Shown here: positions 42,100-50,589 of the stretch, piece by piece
How the letters are laid out: each line of letters begins with the position of its first letter
Position numbering within the stretch: position 1 is the stretch's first letter
Assembly: GCA_937924505.1 (NCBI GenBank)
Contig: CALDSR010000004.1
Span: 124,001-188,000 of the forward strand
DNA from: an uncultured Granulosicoccus sp.
Lineage (GTDB): Bacteria; Pseudomonadota; Gammaproteobacteria; Granulosicoccales; Granulosicoccaceae
Direction: 5' to 3'
DNA: 64,000 nt
Made by a program: the position numbers and the translations under genes
The notes under the pieces: generated by a model
What the model saw: only the letters and a program-made list of their open reading frames with translations
The model's database searches: none
Told to the model about the DNA's origin: nothing

Positions 42100-44282
42100 A
42101 CACGGCACCTGTCGTTCGCGATGTTGTATTGGTAGGTGGTGGTCATAGTCACGTATTATTGATTCGGCGCTGGGCCATGCAACCAATGTCCGGTGTTCGA
42201 TTGACTTTGGTTTCAAACAGCTACGAATCCCCTTACTCGGGCATGTTGCCTGGGCTGATAGCCGGTCATTACAGTGTTGATGAGGTGCACGTTGATCTGT
42301 TGCGACTTTGCAACTGGGCAGGTGTTCGATTCATTGAATCTACTCTGTTATCCATTGATATGGACGCTCAGGAAATTGACCTTGCGGGACGCCCGAATTT
42401 GGGATTCGATGTTTTGTCACTTGACACTGGTTCGACACCCGATGTCTCGGTGCCCGGCGCGCTGGAGAACGTCACACCTGTCAAGCCGGTGTACAACTTC
42501 TTTTCGCGTTGGCAATCGATAGTTAATCGATTGCAAGAACAGAGTGACGTTTCTGTCAGGATCGGCGTTGTAGGATCAGGCGCTGGTGGTTTTGAATTAA
42601 TGCAGGCGATTCTTCATGTGCTACCAACTGGCTCTTGCCAGTGTCATTGGTTCCTGCGTGATGAGCAGGCGTTGAATTCCCGCCCTCTCAAGGTTCGACA
42701 ACTTGCGGAAGCTGCAGCGATAAATGCAGGTGCCGTCATCCATAAACGCTTTGATGTGGTTCGCGTCGAACAAAATCGAATTATATCGGCGGATGGGCGT
42801 AAGCAGGAACTCGATGAAATCCTTTGGTGTACTGCGGCTACTGGCCCGTCATGGCCGCAGCGCGCTGGTCTTGCTGTTGATGATCGCGGGTTCGTTGCAA
42901 CCAATGCTCATCTTCAAAGCCTCACGCATCCCAATGTTTTTGCGACGGGTGATATCGGCACGCAACAGTCGACACCGAGTGCGAAGGCGGGTGTGTTCGC
43001 GGTGCGGCAGGCTCCGTACCTTTTTGACAATATTCGCCGTTTCCTGCTGGAGCAACCTTTAAAGACTTATCGACCACAAAAAGATTTCCTCAGCCTAATG
43101 GCTGTCGGACCAAAGCGTGCCATTGCGAGTCGTGGTCCGTTTGCTATCGAAGCAGACTGGGTATGGCGCTGGAAGGATCATATCGATCGTAAGTTCATGA
43201 AACAATTTACTGACCTGCCAGACATGACTACGCGAAAGCGATACCTCGACACGCCACAGAAACTCAAGACAGAGACCATGCACTGTCGTGGGTGCGGATC
43301 GAAAGTGGGCGGCACTATTCTCGATGCTGTGCTTTCCGGAAACGACATGCCGATCAAGAACAAAGACATGTCGCCAGCCGCTGACGTTGCGGTGATTGAA
43401 CCAATGGCGACACGCTGGATTCAATCCATTGATCAGATTAGTGCAGTGATCGATGATCCCTACCTCCTGGGAAAGATCGCAACCCTACATGCCTTGAGCG
43501 ATGTCACGACCATGCCGTCTGTTCCGCATTCTGCCTTATTGGTCGCGACACTTCCTCAGGCCGCTGAGAAGGTCGCGAAGCGGGATTTGACCCTTTTGAT
43601 GAAAGGTGTCTCGGAGGTCTTGCGTTCAGAATCGATGCAGTTGCTCGGTGGGCACACGACACAGGGTGCTGAGCTGGCGCTAGGGGTTGTGGTCAATGCG
43701 ACCTTGTCGGACGAGGCGCTGTCAATCAATGAGATCAAGTCTCAGATAGCCACTGGTCAGCAATTGATTCTGACGCAAGCGTTGGGAATTGGCACCTTGT
43801 TTCGAGGGTTGATGGAGGCTCGCACAAAGGGCAAGGATATCAATATGGCGTTACAGGCGATGCTGACCAACAATCGACCAGCTAGTGAAATCTTACGAGA
43901 CAGTGGCGCATTGGCGATGACAGATGTCACTGGATTCGGCTTGCTTGGTCACCTACAGCGATTGCTTCAGGATCTTGATGCAGGGGCCGAGATCAGTGTT
44001 GAATCGATCCCGAATTTGACTGGAGCAGCCGAGTTAGCCAAACAGGGCGTCAGAAGCTCGTTGTGGGCACAGAATAAACAACTGCTCAAGAGATTTTCAG
44101 TAAAGACCGGCATTGACGAACCTCAACTGTCTTTACTTTGCGATCCGCAAACGGGCGGTGGGCTGTTAGCCATAATCCCATCCGAAAATGCTGAGTCCTG
44201 TCTCAGTAGACTCATTGCTGACGGATATTCAGATGCCGCAGTCATTGGATCAATTGTCGACACGGGTTTGTCGATTCATTGA
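42096..44282 (+). CDS. selD: Selenide, water dikinase fused to an N-terminal FAD-dependent oxidoreductase domain
   Basis: 728 aa. Residues about 1-380 are an NDH-2-like flavoprotein domain (VVLVGGGHSHVLLIRRW; YSGMLPGLIAGHY; FATGDIG). Residues about 395-728 are SelD: MHCRGCGSKVGG holds the catalytic Cys400 and the ATP-site Lys403, followed by the AIRS-like core (HALSDVTTMPSVP, LGGHTTQGAELALGV, TDVTGFGLLGHL, CDPQTGGGLLAII). The catalytic position is Cys, not selenocysteine (codon TGC). Such fusions are known in cyanobacteria and some proteobacteria; the flavin domain may reduce a selenium donor, but this is inference. No selA/selB here, so the demonstrated use is tRNA selenouridine. Confidence 0.95.
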   Translation: MNTAPVVRDVVLVGGGHSHVLLIRRWAMQPMSGVRLTLVSNSYESPYSGMLPGLIAGHYSVDEVHVDLLRLCNWAGVRFIESTLLSIDMDAQEIDLAGRPNLGFDVLSLDTGSTPDVSVPGALENVTPVKPVYNFFSRWQSIVNRLQEQSDVSVRIGVVGSGAGGFELMQAILHVLPTGSCQCHWFLRDEQALNSRPLKVRQLAEAAAINAGAVIHKRFDVVRVEQNRIISADGRKQELDEILWCTAATGPSWPQRAGLAVDDRGFVATNAHLQSLTHPNVFATGDIGTQQSTPSAKAGVFAVRQAPYLFDNIRRFLLEQPLKTYRPQKDFLSLMAVGPKRAIASRGPFAIEADWVWRWKDHIDRKFMKQFTDLPDMTTRKRYLDTPQKLKTETMHCRGCGSKVGGTILDAVLSGNDMPIKNKDMSPAADVAVIEPMATRWIQSIDQISAVIDDPYLLGKIATLHALSDVTTMPSVPHSALLVATLPQAAEKVAKRDLTLLMKGVSEVLRSESMQLLGGHTTQGAELALGVVVNATLSDEALSINEIKSQIATGQQLILTQALGIGTLFRGLMEARTKGKDINMALQAMLTNNRPASEILRDSGALAMTDVTGFGLLGHLQRLLQDLDAGAEISVESIPNLTGAAELAKQGVRSSLWAQNKQLLKRFSVKTGIDEPQLSLLCDPQTGGGLLAIIPSENAESCLSRLIADGYSDAAVIGSIVDTGLSIH

Positions 44283-44294
44283 TCGTCGAGTGTT

Positions 44295-44747
44295 CTAAAT
44301 AACTGTCGATAATAAACCAGCGAGTAATGACAATACTGCACCTGTTGTCAAGATCAAACGAAGACGACCAAACCAGGTGGGCATTTTCTTCGCCTTGATT
44401 GCCTCGTTATCCATCGCATACTGAAACAAGAATCCAACTGCGAGCACCGAAAGCATATAGCGTGACGGGAGAAGCAAAGCGGGCCAGGCGATGAGACTGG
44501 GTACCACGCTCCATGTTAACGGAGCCCATTTCTGCACTTGTGACTTGTTATTTAAAACAAGCCCCCAGCGAATGCCACCAAGAAAGCTTAAGATCACCGC
44601 GCCATAGGTCCCAAGTGACAACAGTCCCATTGCCGAGGACTTTATGTCAGCGCTAAAGCTCAGGTAAGCGCTGGTGAAAAACGGCAGAAGGCCACCTAGT
44701 CCAAGTACCAATGCAGGTGTTGGAATACGTAGTTGGGATTTCGCCAT
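44295..44747 (-). CDS. DUF3429 membrane protein
   Basis: 150 aa, four to five hydrophobic helices. ALVLGLGGLLPFFTSAYLSF, YGAVILSFLGGIRWG, and WSVVPSLIAWPALLLP match the DUF3429 pattern, including the F-x-G-G-x-x-W-G segment. Function unknown. I start at ATG 44747 (MAKSQLRIPTPALVLG); an upstream frame to 44858 adds 37 polar residues unlike the family. It converges on selD with a 12-bp gap. Confidence 0.82.
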   Translation of the reverse strand: MAKSQLRIPTPALVLGLGGLLPFFTSAYLSFSADIKSSAMGLLSLGTYGAVILSFLGGIRWGLVLNNKSQVQKWAPLTWSVVPSLIAWPALLLPSRYMLSVLAVGFLFQYAMDNEAIKAKKMPTWFGRLRLILTTGAVLSLLAGLLSTVI

Positions 44748-44959
44748 CGGGTGTCTCACGTCTGAGGGAGTGTGAGAATTGTAGATGATCATGAGTGCAC
44801 ACAGGCATTCTGATTCCGCTCCTAGATGGGATGCCGGTGCTCGTATACCTTTCGCCATCGATCTGCATGATCGGCAGGGTGAATTCGTGGTGTATTGAGG
44901 GTATGAATATCAACTCTGTCGATTTTTCCGTTTTACAGTCATAATGGGACCATCTTAAA

Positions 44960-46636
44960 ATGTCTGTCGATCGATGGCGAATGTTGTCAAGCGACTACTA
45001 TCTAGCCAATTTCAACTCTTTGGTGGGTTTTGTCGAGTCGACCTATCGAGAGTTGCTCGATGATGCCGAGCGGGCTTGGTTGCAACGGTTGCGCAAATTG
45101 CCCAAACCTGCCCAGCAACTGTATGTACGCCTGCTGGGGCGCAAGGCTTCGCTGTTTCGCATAAGCCTTCTCTCTTATCCGGAAATCGAATCGATACCGA
45201 TAGCTGCTGGTCACCTAGTCGAGGTGGGTCTTGGTTCGGACGATGTCGGTAATGATCTGTCGAGCTTGCTGCGTTCGTTTACCAAGCCGGAGTTGATCAA
45301 ACGGCTTGAACTTGACCAAATGTCGAGATTGCCGCGGGTCGAACTGACAGAATACATAGAATCAGCGGACGCCGAAACGCGTCAACGTTATGTTGATCGC
45401 CTGGTAAGCTCTGATTCCTGGATCAGATTAAAAGGGCATCATCATTTCACGCTTTTCAGCTTGTGTTTCTTTGGAAATCTTTACCAGGATAGTAGTGAGT
45501 TCGTACGTCGAGACCTTGGAACGCTTCGTTACGAAAACTATGTCATCAATGAGCACCTTCGTCCGTTCACATCGAGAGAGCAGCTGGAGTCTCACCTGCG
45601 ATACTTTGAATGCGATGCACTTGCCGCGTTGATTGATTTTGACGATAAATCTGCATTGTTAAAATTGGCCGATAAAATCCCCGAACGTTGGCCGAATGAT
45701 CACCATCTCGATAGGCGAATAGATCGACTGCAAAATCGTATTGCCCGTCAACTTGAGCGATTGGGCGAATATCGTAAAGCGCTGGTTCTCTACAAAAAAT
45801 CGATCAATCCGCCAGGTCGCGAACGGGCAGTGCGTTTGCTGTACAAGCTGGACGAGCATGAACAGGCCAGAGATCTGTTGGCGCAGATAATCACAAAGCC
45901 TAGAGGTGAGGCGGAACTTCAATTCGCGCAGCATTTTTCCGCCAAGATTGGCGTTTCGAGGAACAAGCCGGAAAAGCCGTTCAAACCGCAGACCACAACG
46001 CTTGCGTTGAAAGAAAGCGAGTCTCGCGTCGAGATAGCGGCAAGAGATTTTTTCTCACAATTTGGCGATTGTTATTTCGTCGAAAACAGCCTCGTCGACG
46101 GTGTGTTGGGATTGTTTATCTGGGACATTATTTATGCCGATGTGCCAGGTGCGTTTTTCAATCGGTTTCAAAGTGCCCCCAGTGATTTTTATCATCAGGA
46201 ATTTATCGAAAAGCGTCAATCCCTCATCGATTGTCGTATGCAAGAACTAGATGATCCAATACGGTTCGCGGCGACGGTACGGAGAAATTACGAATCGCGG
46301 CAAGGAATAGCTAATCCTTTGGTTCGTTGGCACAAACTATCGGAGCAGTTGTTGTCAAAGGCACTTCTGCGTATCCCGGTCGAACACTGGAAGCCATTGT
46401 TTATACGATTGCTCAAGGATTTACGTGAAAATTCTTCAGGGTTGCCTGATTTGATCCTGTTTCCTGTAGACGGAAGTTATGAACTGATTGAAATCAAAGG
46501 CCCTGGTGATGCGATACAAAAAAACCAGCGCCGATGGATGCGCTACTTTAATGAGCATCATATTCCGTGTCGGGTTGTGAATATTCGCTGGACGCGATCA
46601 TCGGTAGTGCAAGACTCTACAGGTACGCATGACTGA
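44960..46636 (+). CDS. FAN1-like structure-specific nuclease with C-terminal VRR-NUC domain
   Basis: 558 aa. The C-terminus is a VRR-NUC PD-(D/E)XK nuclease: D497 in SGLPDLILF, E511 and K513 in IEIKGPGD, then QKNQRRWMRYFNEHHIPCRV. A candidate upstream acidic ligand lies near LGLFIWDIIYAD. The rest is helical (YYLANFNSLVGFVES at the start; a TPR-like stretch around 270-310 such as RLGEYRKALVLYKKS). Length and layout match bacterial FAN1, which incises flap DNA and acts in interstrand crosslink repair. It overlaps the helicase gene by eight bases, so the two are made together. Confidence 0.9.
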   Translation: MSVDRWRMLSSDYYLANFNSLVGFVESTYRELLDDAERAWLQRLRKLPKPAQQLYVRLLGRKASLFRISLLSYPEIESIPIAAGHLVEVGLGSDDVGNDLSSLLRSFTKPELIKRLELDQMSRLPRVELTEYIESADAETRQRYVDRLVSSDSWIRLKGHHHFTLFSLCFFGNLYQDSSEFVRRDLGTLRYENYVINEHLRPFTSREQLESHLRYFECDALAALIDFDDKSALLKLADKIPERWPNDHHLDRRIDRLQNRIARQLERLGEYRKALVLYKKSINPPGRERAVRLLYKLDEHEQARDLLAQIITKPRGEAELQFAQHFSAKIGVSRNKPEKPFKPQTTTLALKESESRVEIAARDFFSQFGDCYFVENSLVDGVLGLFIWDIIYADVPGAFFNRFQSAPSDFYHQEFIEKRQSLIDCRMQELDDPIRFAATVRRNYESRQGIANPLVRWHKLSEQLLSKALLRIPVEHWKPLFIRLLKDLRENSSGLPDLILFPVDGSYELIEIKGPGDAIQKNQRRWMRYFNEHHIPCRVVNIRWTRSSVVQDSTGTHD

Positions 46637-48998
46637 TAAGCCGATCAAATTATCTGTCACTACGCTGGCTGATTTCTCCTGTCGATCGGGTGACTTGGGT
46701 GGCACAGGGGTAGTTGGCCCATCCGCAATGGAAGGTATGCGTGCTCATCAACGCGTGCAGAAGGTAGCGACTATTGACCCTGACGTTGAGTCCGAAGTCA
46801 GGCTGTCAGAAATTTTCAAGATTGATGGCCGAAAGATCACCTTGAGCGGGCGTATTGATCTGCTCAATACCGAGCAATCGATTGTCACTGAAATCAAGTC
46901 GACCTATGTGCCGCATGCGGAACTGAGTTCTGCGCAAATGGAACAACACTGGTCGCAGATTAGTCTGTATGGCGCTCTATTGGCGCGTCAATTAAGCCTT
47001 GAAAGTGATGCGACTGTGATACTAGAGTTGGTTTTGTTTAACCTCAGATCGGAAACGCAGGAAAAACTCACACGGGATCTATCCGTATCCGAGTTACTCA
47101 AATTCGTGGAAACGGCGCTCACTCGATACCTTCATTGGATTCGACTGATTGAGTCACGAAAAGAAAAAATGCAGGTGTCGGCGACAACTCTTGAGTTCCC
47201 GTTTGGTAGATTTCGTGATGGGCAACGTGATATGTCTGCTGCAATTTATAGAGCTGCGCGCGATAAATACCCTTTGCTATGCGAAGCACCAACCGGTATA
47301 GGGAAAACGATCAGTGCTCTTTATCCGATTGTAAAACTGCTTGGAGAAAACCAAGTCGCACAAGTAGTTTATCTGACCGCGAAAGTTTCTGGCCGACAAA
47401 CGGCATTTGACACCATTACTGTACTTGAAGAGCGTGGCCTGTCGATATCCTCGATTAGCATCCGATCCAAACAAACTACGTGTTTTTGCTCGAACGGAGG
47501 TTGTGAGCGGGATGACGCTGGCATCTGTCCAATGACATTGGGGTTTTTTGATCGTCTTCCGGACGCACGCGAAGAACTGATCGAGTGTGGTGTGATCAGC
47601 GCTGCAAAACTGGACGAGGTCGCATGGAACCATCAGCTCTGCCCATTCGAACTTGCCTTGCAGATGTTGCCATGGATGCATGTGGTTATAGCCGACTATA
47701 ACTATGTGTTTGATCCATTGGTTTGTCTTCCGCATTTCTCTGAATCGCGACGTGATACCGTGCTGTTGGTTGATGAGGCCCACAATCTTCTTGACCGATC
47801 CCGGTCGATGTTCTCGGCCGCTATTGAACGATTAGCCTGTATTGACGAAATAGACAGGTCGACTCCTCACCATATGGGGATAGTTCGACATCTTGAAAAG
47901 CTTGAGAAGAAAATGTTACGTCTGGCGCCAAGCGACAAGGCTATCGATGTAAATGACGCTGCGCCTACTGAACTACTTCGAGCCGCTGCACAGGTGGTGG
48001 AGGCGATAGTCGATGGATTCGGTAAAACCCCCGCGATCACGGATTCACAATCGAGTCTGTTTTTAACCTTGTGCCGAATTGTGGCGATTGGAGATTTGTT
48101 TGGCGATGAGCATAGGACGGTTACGAGACAGTTTCAACAAGGCCGAAAACGACAGGTTCAGTTGAATTTGAAATGCCTTGACGCATCCACGGCCTTGTCG
48201 AAACAGTACAAGCGATTTCGTTCGGTCATCATGTTCTCGGCAACGTTGCGCCCCAGCCTCTTTTATCGTGATGTACTTGGATTGCCAGATGATGCTAAAG
48301 AGATGCGTATCGATTCTCCGTATGATTCAGAGAATGCCTTTCATTGCATGGTGCCATGGGTTAATACACGCTACAGACAGCGAGAGAATTCCGCTCACGA
48401 TCTGGTGCAAGTGATTTATGAAGTGATCAAGGCAAAGGAGGGAAATTACCTGGTTTTTTTTCCTTCCTTCAGTTATCTGAATAATATTTATGAGCTTTTC
48501 AATTCTTGTTACCCGTCTATCGAAACCTGGTTACAGACTCAGCTCACAGACCCTGCTGAATTGAACGCGCAGTTAGGGTACTTGGATTCCCCCGGACATC
48601 GGGTTGGTTTTGCCATCCTCGGAGGAAAGTACGGTGAGGGCGTCGACTACCCGGGTGATAAATTGATTGGAGTCATCGTCGTGGGTGTTGGGCTTCCCGG
48701 ATTTGATGAGGAACAAGCGCTGATTCAGGATCATTTTGAGAAGCGAGGTTTCAATGGCTATGATTTTACGTATCGTTACCCTGGGATCACTCGCGTATTA
48801 CAAACAGCAGGCAGAGTCATACGAGGCGAGTCAGATAAAGGGGTCATCGTATTGATCGACGACAGGTTTCGCGATCGCTTTTATCAGAATATTTTCCCAG
48901 AGCATTGGCGAATGAATGGGCTGACGAATATCGTGGATCTTGAGCAACACCTCAAGTCTTTTTGGGACGTCAAAAAGAAAAAAGCCCAGTTCCATTAA
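46629..48998 (+). CDS. DinG/XPD-type iron-sulfur helicase with N-terminal PD-(D/E)XK nuclease-like domain
   Basis: 789 aa. Residues about 1-150 look like a PD-(D/E)XK module: D77 in LSGRIDLL and E88-x-K90 in VTEIKST. Then an SF2 helicase: Walker A EAPTGIGKT (about 219-227), four or more cysteines for a Fe-S cluster between motifs I and II (CFCSNGGC, GICPM, and LCPFE further on), DEAH in LLVDEAHNLLD (about 382-385), and motif VI QTAGRVIRGESDKG near the C-terminus. This is the XPD/DinG/Rad3 class, 5'-3' on DNA. The overlap with the FAN1-like gene suggests a joint repair or defence machine. A terminator of the opposite gene overlaps its stop. Confidence 0.91.
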   Translation: MTDKPIKLSVTTLADFSCRSGDLGGTGVVGPSAMEGMRAHQRVQKVATIDPDVESEVRLSEIFKIDGRKITLSGRIDLLNTEQSIVTEIKSTYVPHAELSSAQMEQHWSQISLYGALLARQLSLESDATVILELVLFNLRSETQEKLTRDLSVSELLKFVETALTRYLHWIRLIESRKEKMQVSATTLEFPFGRFRDGQRDMSAAIYRAARDKYPLLCEAPTGIGKTISALYPIVKLLGENQVAQVVYLTAKVSGRQTAFDTITVLEERGLSISSISIRSKQTTCFCSNGGCERDDAGICPMTLGFFDRLPDAREELIECGVISAAKLDEVAWNHQLCPFELALQMLPWMHVVIADYNYVFDPLVCLPHFSESRRDTVLLVDEAHNLLDRSRSMFSAAIERLACIDEIDRSTPHHMGIVRHLEKLEKKMLRLAPSDKAIDVNDAAPTELLRAAAQVVEAIVDGFGKTPAITDSQSSLFLTLCRIVAIGDLFGDEHRTVTRQFQQGRKRQVQLNLKCLDASTALSKQYKRFRSVIMFSATLRPSLFYRDVLGLPDDAKEMRIDSPYDSENAFHCMVPWVNTRYRQRENSAHDLVQVIYEVIKAKEGNYLVFFPSFSYLNNIYELFNSCYPSIETWLQTQLTDPAELNAQLGYLDSPGHRVGFAILGGKYGEGVDYPGDKLIGVIVVGVGLPGFDEEQALIQDHFEKRGFNGYDFTYRYPGITRVLQTAGRVIRGESDKGVIVLIDDRFRDRFYQNIFPEHWRMNGLTNIVDLEQHLKSFWDVKKKKAQFH

Positions 48999-49011
48999 CG
49001 AAACCGGGCTT
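48970..49011 (-). terminator. Intrinsic terminator of the histone-H1-like gene
   Basis: On the minus strand: AAGCCC-g-GTT ... AAC-t-GGGCTT, then a T-rich tract (TTTTCTTTTT). Stem GC-rich, with one mismatch and an inner GTT/AAC pairing. It overlaps the stop codon of the helicase gene on the plus strand (48996-48998). Good canonical terminator for the minus-strand gene. Confidence 0.8.
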
Positions 49012-49050
49012 CTGTCACTCAGCGCATCGGAGCGATGCGTAAGAGAGAGT

Positions 49051-49644
49051 CTAAGAACGCTTCCGAGTTGTTCGCTTGGCAGCTGGCTTGCGCTTGGCTG
49101 GAGCTTTTCGAGTAGCTGGCTTTCTGGTTGCCGCTTTTCTGGCAGCAGGCTTGCGCTTGGCAGCAGTCTTCTTCGTAGCTGGTTTACGCTTGGCTGGAGC
49201 TTTTCGAGTAGCTGGCTTTTTGGTTGCAGCTTTCTTGGCAGCAGGCTTGCGCTTGGCAGCAGACTTCTTTGTGGTCGGTTTACGCTTGGCTGGAGCTTTT
49301 CGCGTAGCTGGCTTTTTGGTTGCGGCTTTCTTGGCAGCAGGCTTGCGCTTGGCAGCAGTCTTCTTTGTAGCCGGTTTACGCTTGGCTGGAGCTTTTCGAG
49401 TAGCTGGCTTTTTGGTTGCGGCTTTCTTGGCAGCGGGCTTGCGCTTGGCAGCAGTCTTCTTTGTAGCCGGTTTACGCTTGGCTGGAGCTTTTCGAGTAGC
49501 TGGCTTTTTGGTTGCAGCTTTCTTGGCAGCGGGCTTGCGCTTGGCGCTGGCCTTTCCAGCAGATGACTTTTTTCCAACCGTCTTCCGAGCAGTTGAAGAG
49601 GTAGTCTTTCGAGTAACTTTTTTCTTTGTAGCCTTCGATTTCAT
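49051..49644 (-). CDS. Histone H1-like Lys/Ala-rich repeat protein
   Basis: 197 aa, almost wholly Lys, Ala, Pro, Thr and Arg. A unit of 32 residues built on KRKPAAKKAATKKPATRKAP plus AKRKPATKKTAA repeats about five times. The ATG at 49644 has GAGGA 7 nt upstream; the longer frame (to 49689) lacks this. It resembles AlgP/HupB-tail or eukaryotic H1-type proteins that bind DNA non-specifically and compact the chromosome. Function here is inferred from composition. A canonical terminator follows. The DNA repeats make length variation likely. Confidence 0.85.
   Translation of the reverse strand: MKSKATKKKVTRKTTSSTARKTVGKKSSAGKASAKRKPAAKKAATKKPATRKAPAKRKPATKKTAAKRKPAAKKAATKKPATRKAPAKRKPATKKTAAKRKPAAKKAATKKPATRKAPAKRKPTTKKSAAKRKPAAKKAATKKPATRKAPAKRKPATKKTAAKRKPAARKAATRKPATRKAPAKRKPAAKRTTRKRS
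49085..49550 (-). repeat. 96-bp tandem repeats inside the histone-H1-like gene
   Basis: The sequence GGTTTACGCTTGGCTGGAGC recurs every 96 bp, for example starting at 49181 and 49277 and twice more. Copies are near-identical with scattered silent and conservative changes (for example ACC/GCC). This is recent in-frame expansion by whole 32-codon units. Confidence 0.9.
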
Positions 49645-50268
49645 CTTACAGTCCTCATAATTCGATTCAAGTACGGTCCCGAACAGCAAATAGCGTACAC
49701 ATTCAGTAAAACTGAAGGAAAAAATGCCGAAATATTGAAAATGAGTATAAGAAACTCGTTTTTTAAATAAAAAAACTCTTTTTACAAGTTAGTGGAACCG
49801 TTTTGCTCTTTGGCGTTCTCAGACTGAACGTACGAATCATTGCTAGCGCAGTAAGTGTGATTGCAATTGCTTTTTTACGTTCTGATCGTACGTGGAGGTT
49901 GGTATATACGCGTGTGAGAACCAGCCAAATTGTACGATTAGGTCCAAGGCCTACCCATCTCGTTGAGATAAGAATGTGAAGAGGTAGTACTTTGGGGTTG
50001 GCTGATAAGTGAAGCCTGATAATTCGACATGTATGGAACTGTAACGTCATCAAGTACGTCGTGATGGGGTCGCGATAATAGTTGTTATTGCTTACTGCGC
50101 TGAAAAGTGCTCATACGCGTCTGAATGAGTCATAATGTACCAATAGCCTGTTCATGTTGAACACGGTGGGGTTTTGGGCAGTATAGTAATTTAAGCTATA
50201 GCCCTTTATACCGGCTGATAAGGAGGTAGCGCGGTTTTTCTAGTATTTGACCTAAGGGGGTGAGCGAC
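49645..50268. other. AT-rich region upstream of csrA
   Basis: About 620 bp between divergent genes. 49690-49790 is very AT-rich (GTTTTTT AAAT AAAAAAAC at 49758-49776), probably promoter/UP-like DNA for the histone-like gene. A minus-strand frame at 49763-50053 is unlike any family. Near csrA a TTGAAC (50157) and TATAGT (50182) are spaced 19 bp, a weak promoter match. AAGGAGGT at 50219-50226, 42 nt before the csrA start, is SD-like but precedes no start codon; it holds a GGA core of the kind CsrA binds. Confidence 0.45.
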
Positions 50269-50481
50269 ATGTTGATTCTGAGCAGACGGACTGACGAATC
50301 AATCGTAATCGGTGACGAAGTTACCATTACCATTTTGAGTGTTAAAGGGAAGCAAGTTCGAATCGGAATTACTGCCCCACCAGACGTAAGCGTACATCGG
50401 GAAGAGATATATCAACGAATTCAAGCTGGTGATCCCACGGGTGCCAACAAAAGTGAGAATTCGGACCCCTCTGATGATTAG
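50269..50481 (+). CDS. csrA: Carbon storage regulator CsrA
   Basis: 70 aa global post-transcriptional regulator that binds GGA motifs in mRNA leaders. [52 protein letters not shown] is canonical; the conserved L4 and R44-type positions (VHREEI) are there. The C-terminal tail ([12 protein letters not shown]) is slightly longer than usual. I start at ATG 50269, the family's normal MLIL start, with AAGGGGG 8 nt upstream; a GTG three codons earlier is in frame but less likely. Region downstream is gene-poor and hairpin-rich. Confidence 0.97.
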   Translation: MLILSRRTDESIVIGDEVTITILSVKGKQVRIGITAPPDVSVHREEIYQRIQAGDPTGANKSENSDPSDD

Positions 50482-50483
50482 GA

Positions 50484-50507
50484 GGTATCTTCATGCGAAA
50501 AGATACC
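50484..50507 (+). promoter_or_regulatory. Hairpin that would sequester the SD of a 17-codon ORF
   Basis: GGTATCTT / AAGATACC is a perfect 8-bp stem directly after the csrA stop (50481), extendable by AGG/CCT with a bulged A. The 5' arm overlaps the perfect Shine-Dalgarno AGGAGGT (50480-50486) and the 3' arm lies inside the following small ORF. GGA sits within the SD, as in CsrA target sites. It may regulate translation, end csrA transcription, or both. Confidence 0.5.
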
Positions 50508-50546
50508 CCTAAGTTAGATAGAAATCTCCTACTAAAACAACGTTGA
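50493..50546 (+). CDS. Candidate 17-codon ORF after csrA
   Basis: ATG 50493 to TGA 50544-50546 encodes MRKDTPKLDRNLLLKQR, a basic peptide. AGGAGGT lies 6 nt upstream of the ATG, an ideal spacing, and its SD is part of a hairpin. It begins 12 nt after the csrA stop, so it would be in the same message. Without homologs this may be chance; the strength of the SD is the only support. Confidence 0.35.
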   Translation: MRKDTPKLDRNLLLKQR

Positions 50547-50557
50547 AAACGCTTTCA

Positions 50558-50589
50558 TTCATAACCCTTGAGCGTGTGGGGGTTATGAA
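50558..50589 (+). terminator. 10-bp hairpin downstream of csrA
   Basis: TTCATAACCC / GGGTTATGAA, perfect 10-bp stem with a 12-nt loop. No T run follows. It contains the same 13-mer TAACCCTTGAGCG found in the hairpin at 11989-12010. Could end the csrA transcript or be a small RNA element. Confidence 0.45.

Noticed and set aside
43278..43304. Selenocysteine in SelD
   Set aside because: The catalytic position is encoded by TGC (Cys), and no in-frame TGA or SECIS-like need is visible.
49076..49660. Long plus-strand open frame opposite the histone-H1-like gene
   Set aside because: It is a mirror of the Lys/Ala repeat gene on the other strand; the product is a repetitive Ala/Leu/Phe string, and the minus-strand gene has a good SD and terminator.
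49763..50053. Minus-strand 96-codon frame upstream of csrA
   Set aside because: AT-rich promoter-like DNA, no family resemblance.
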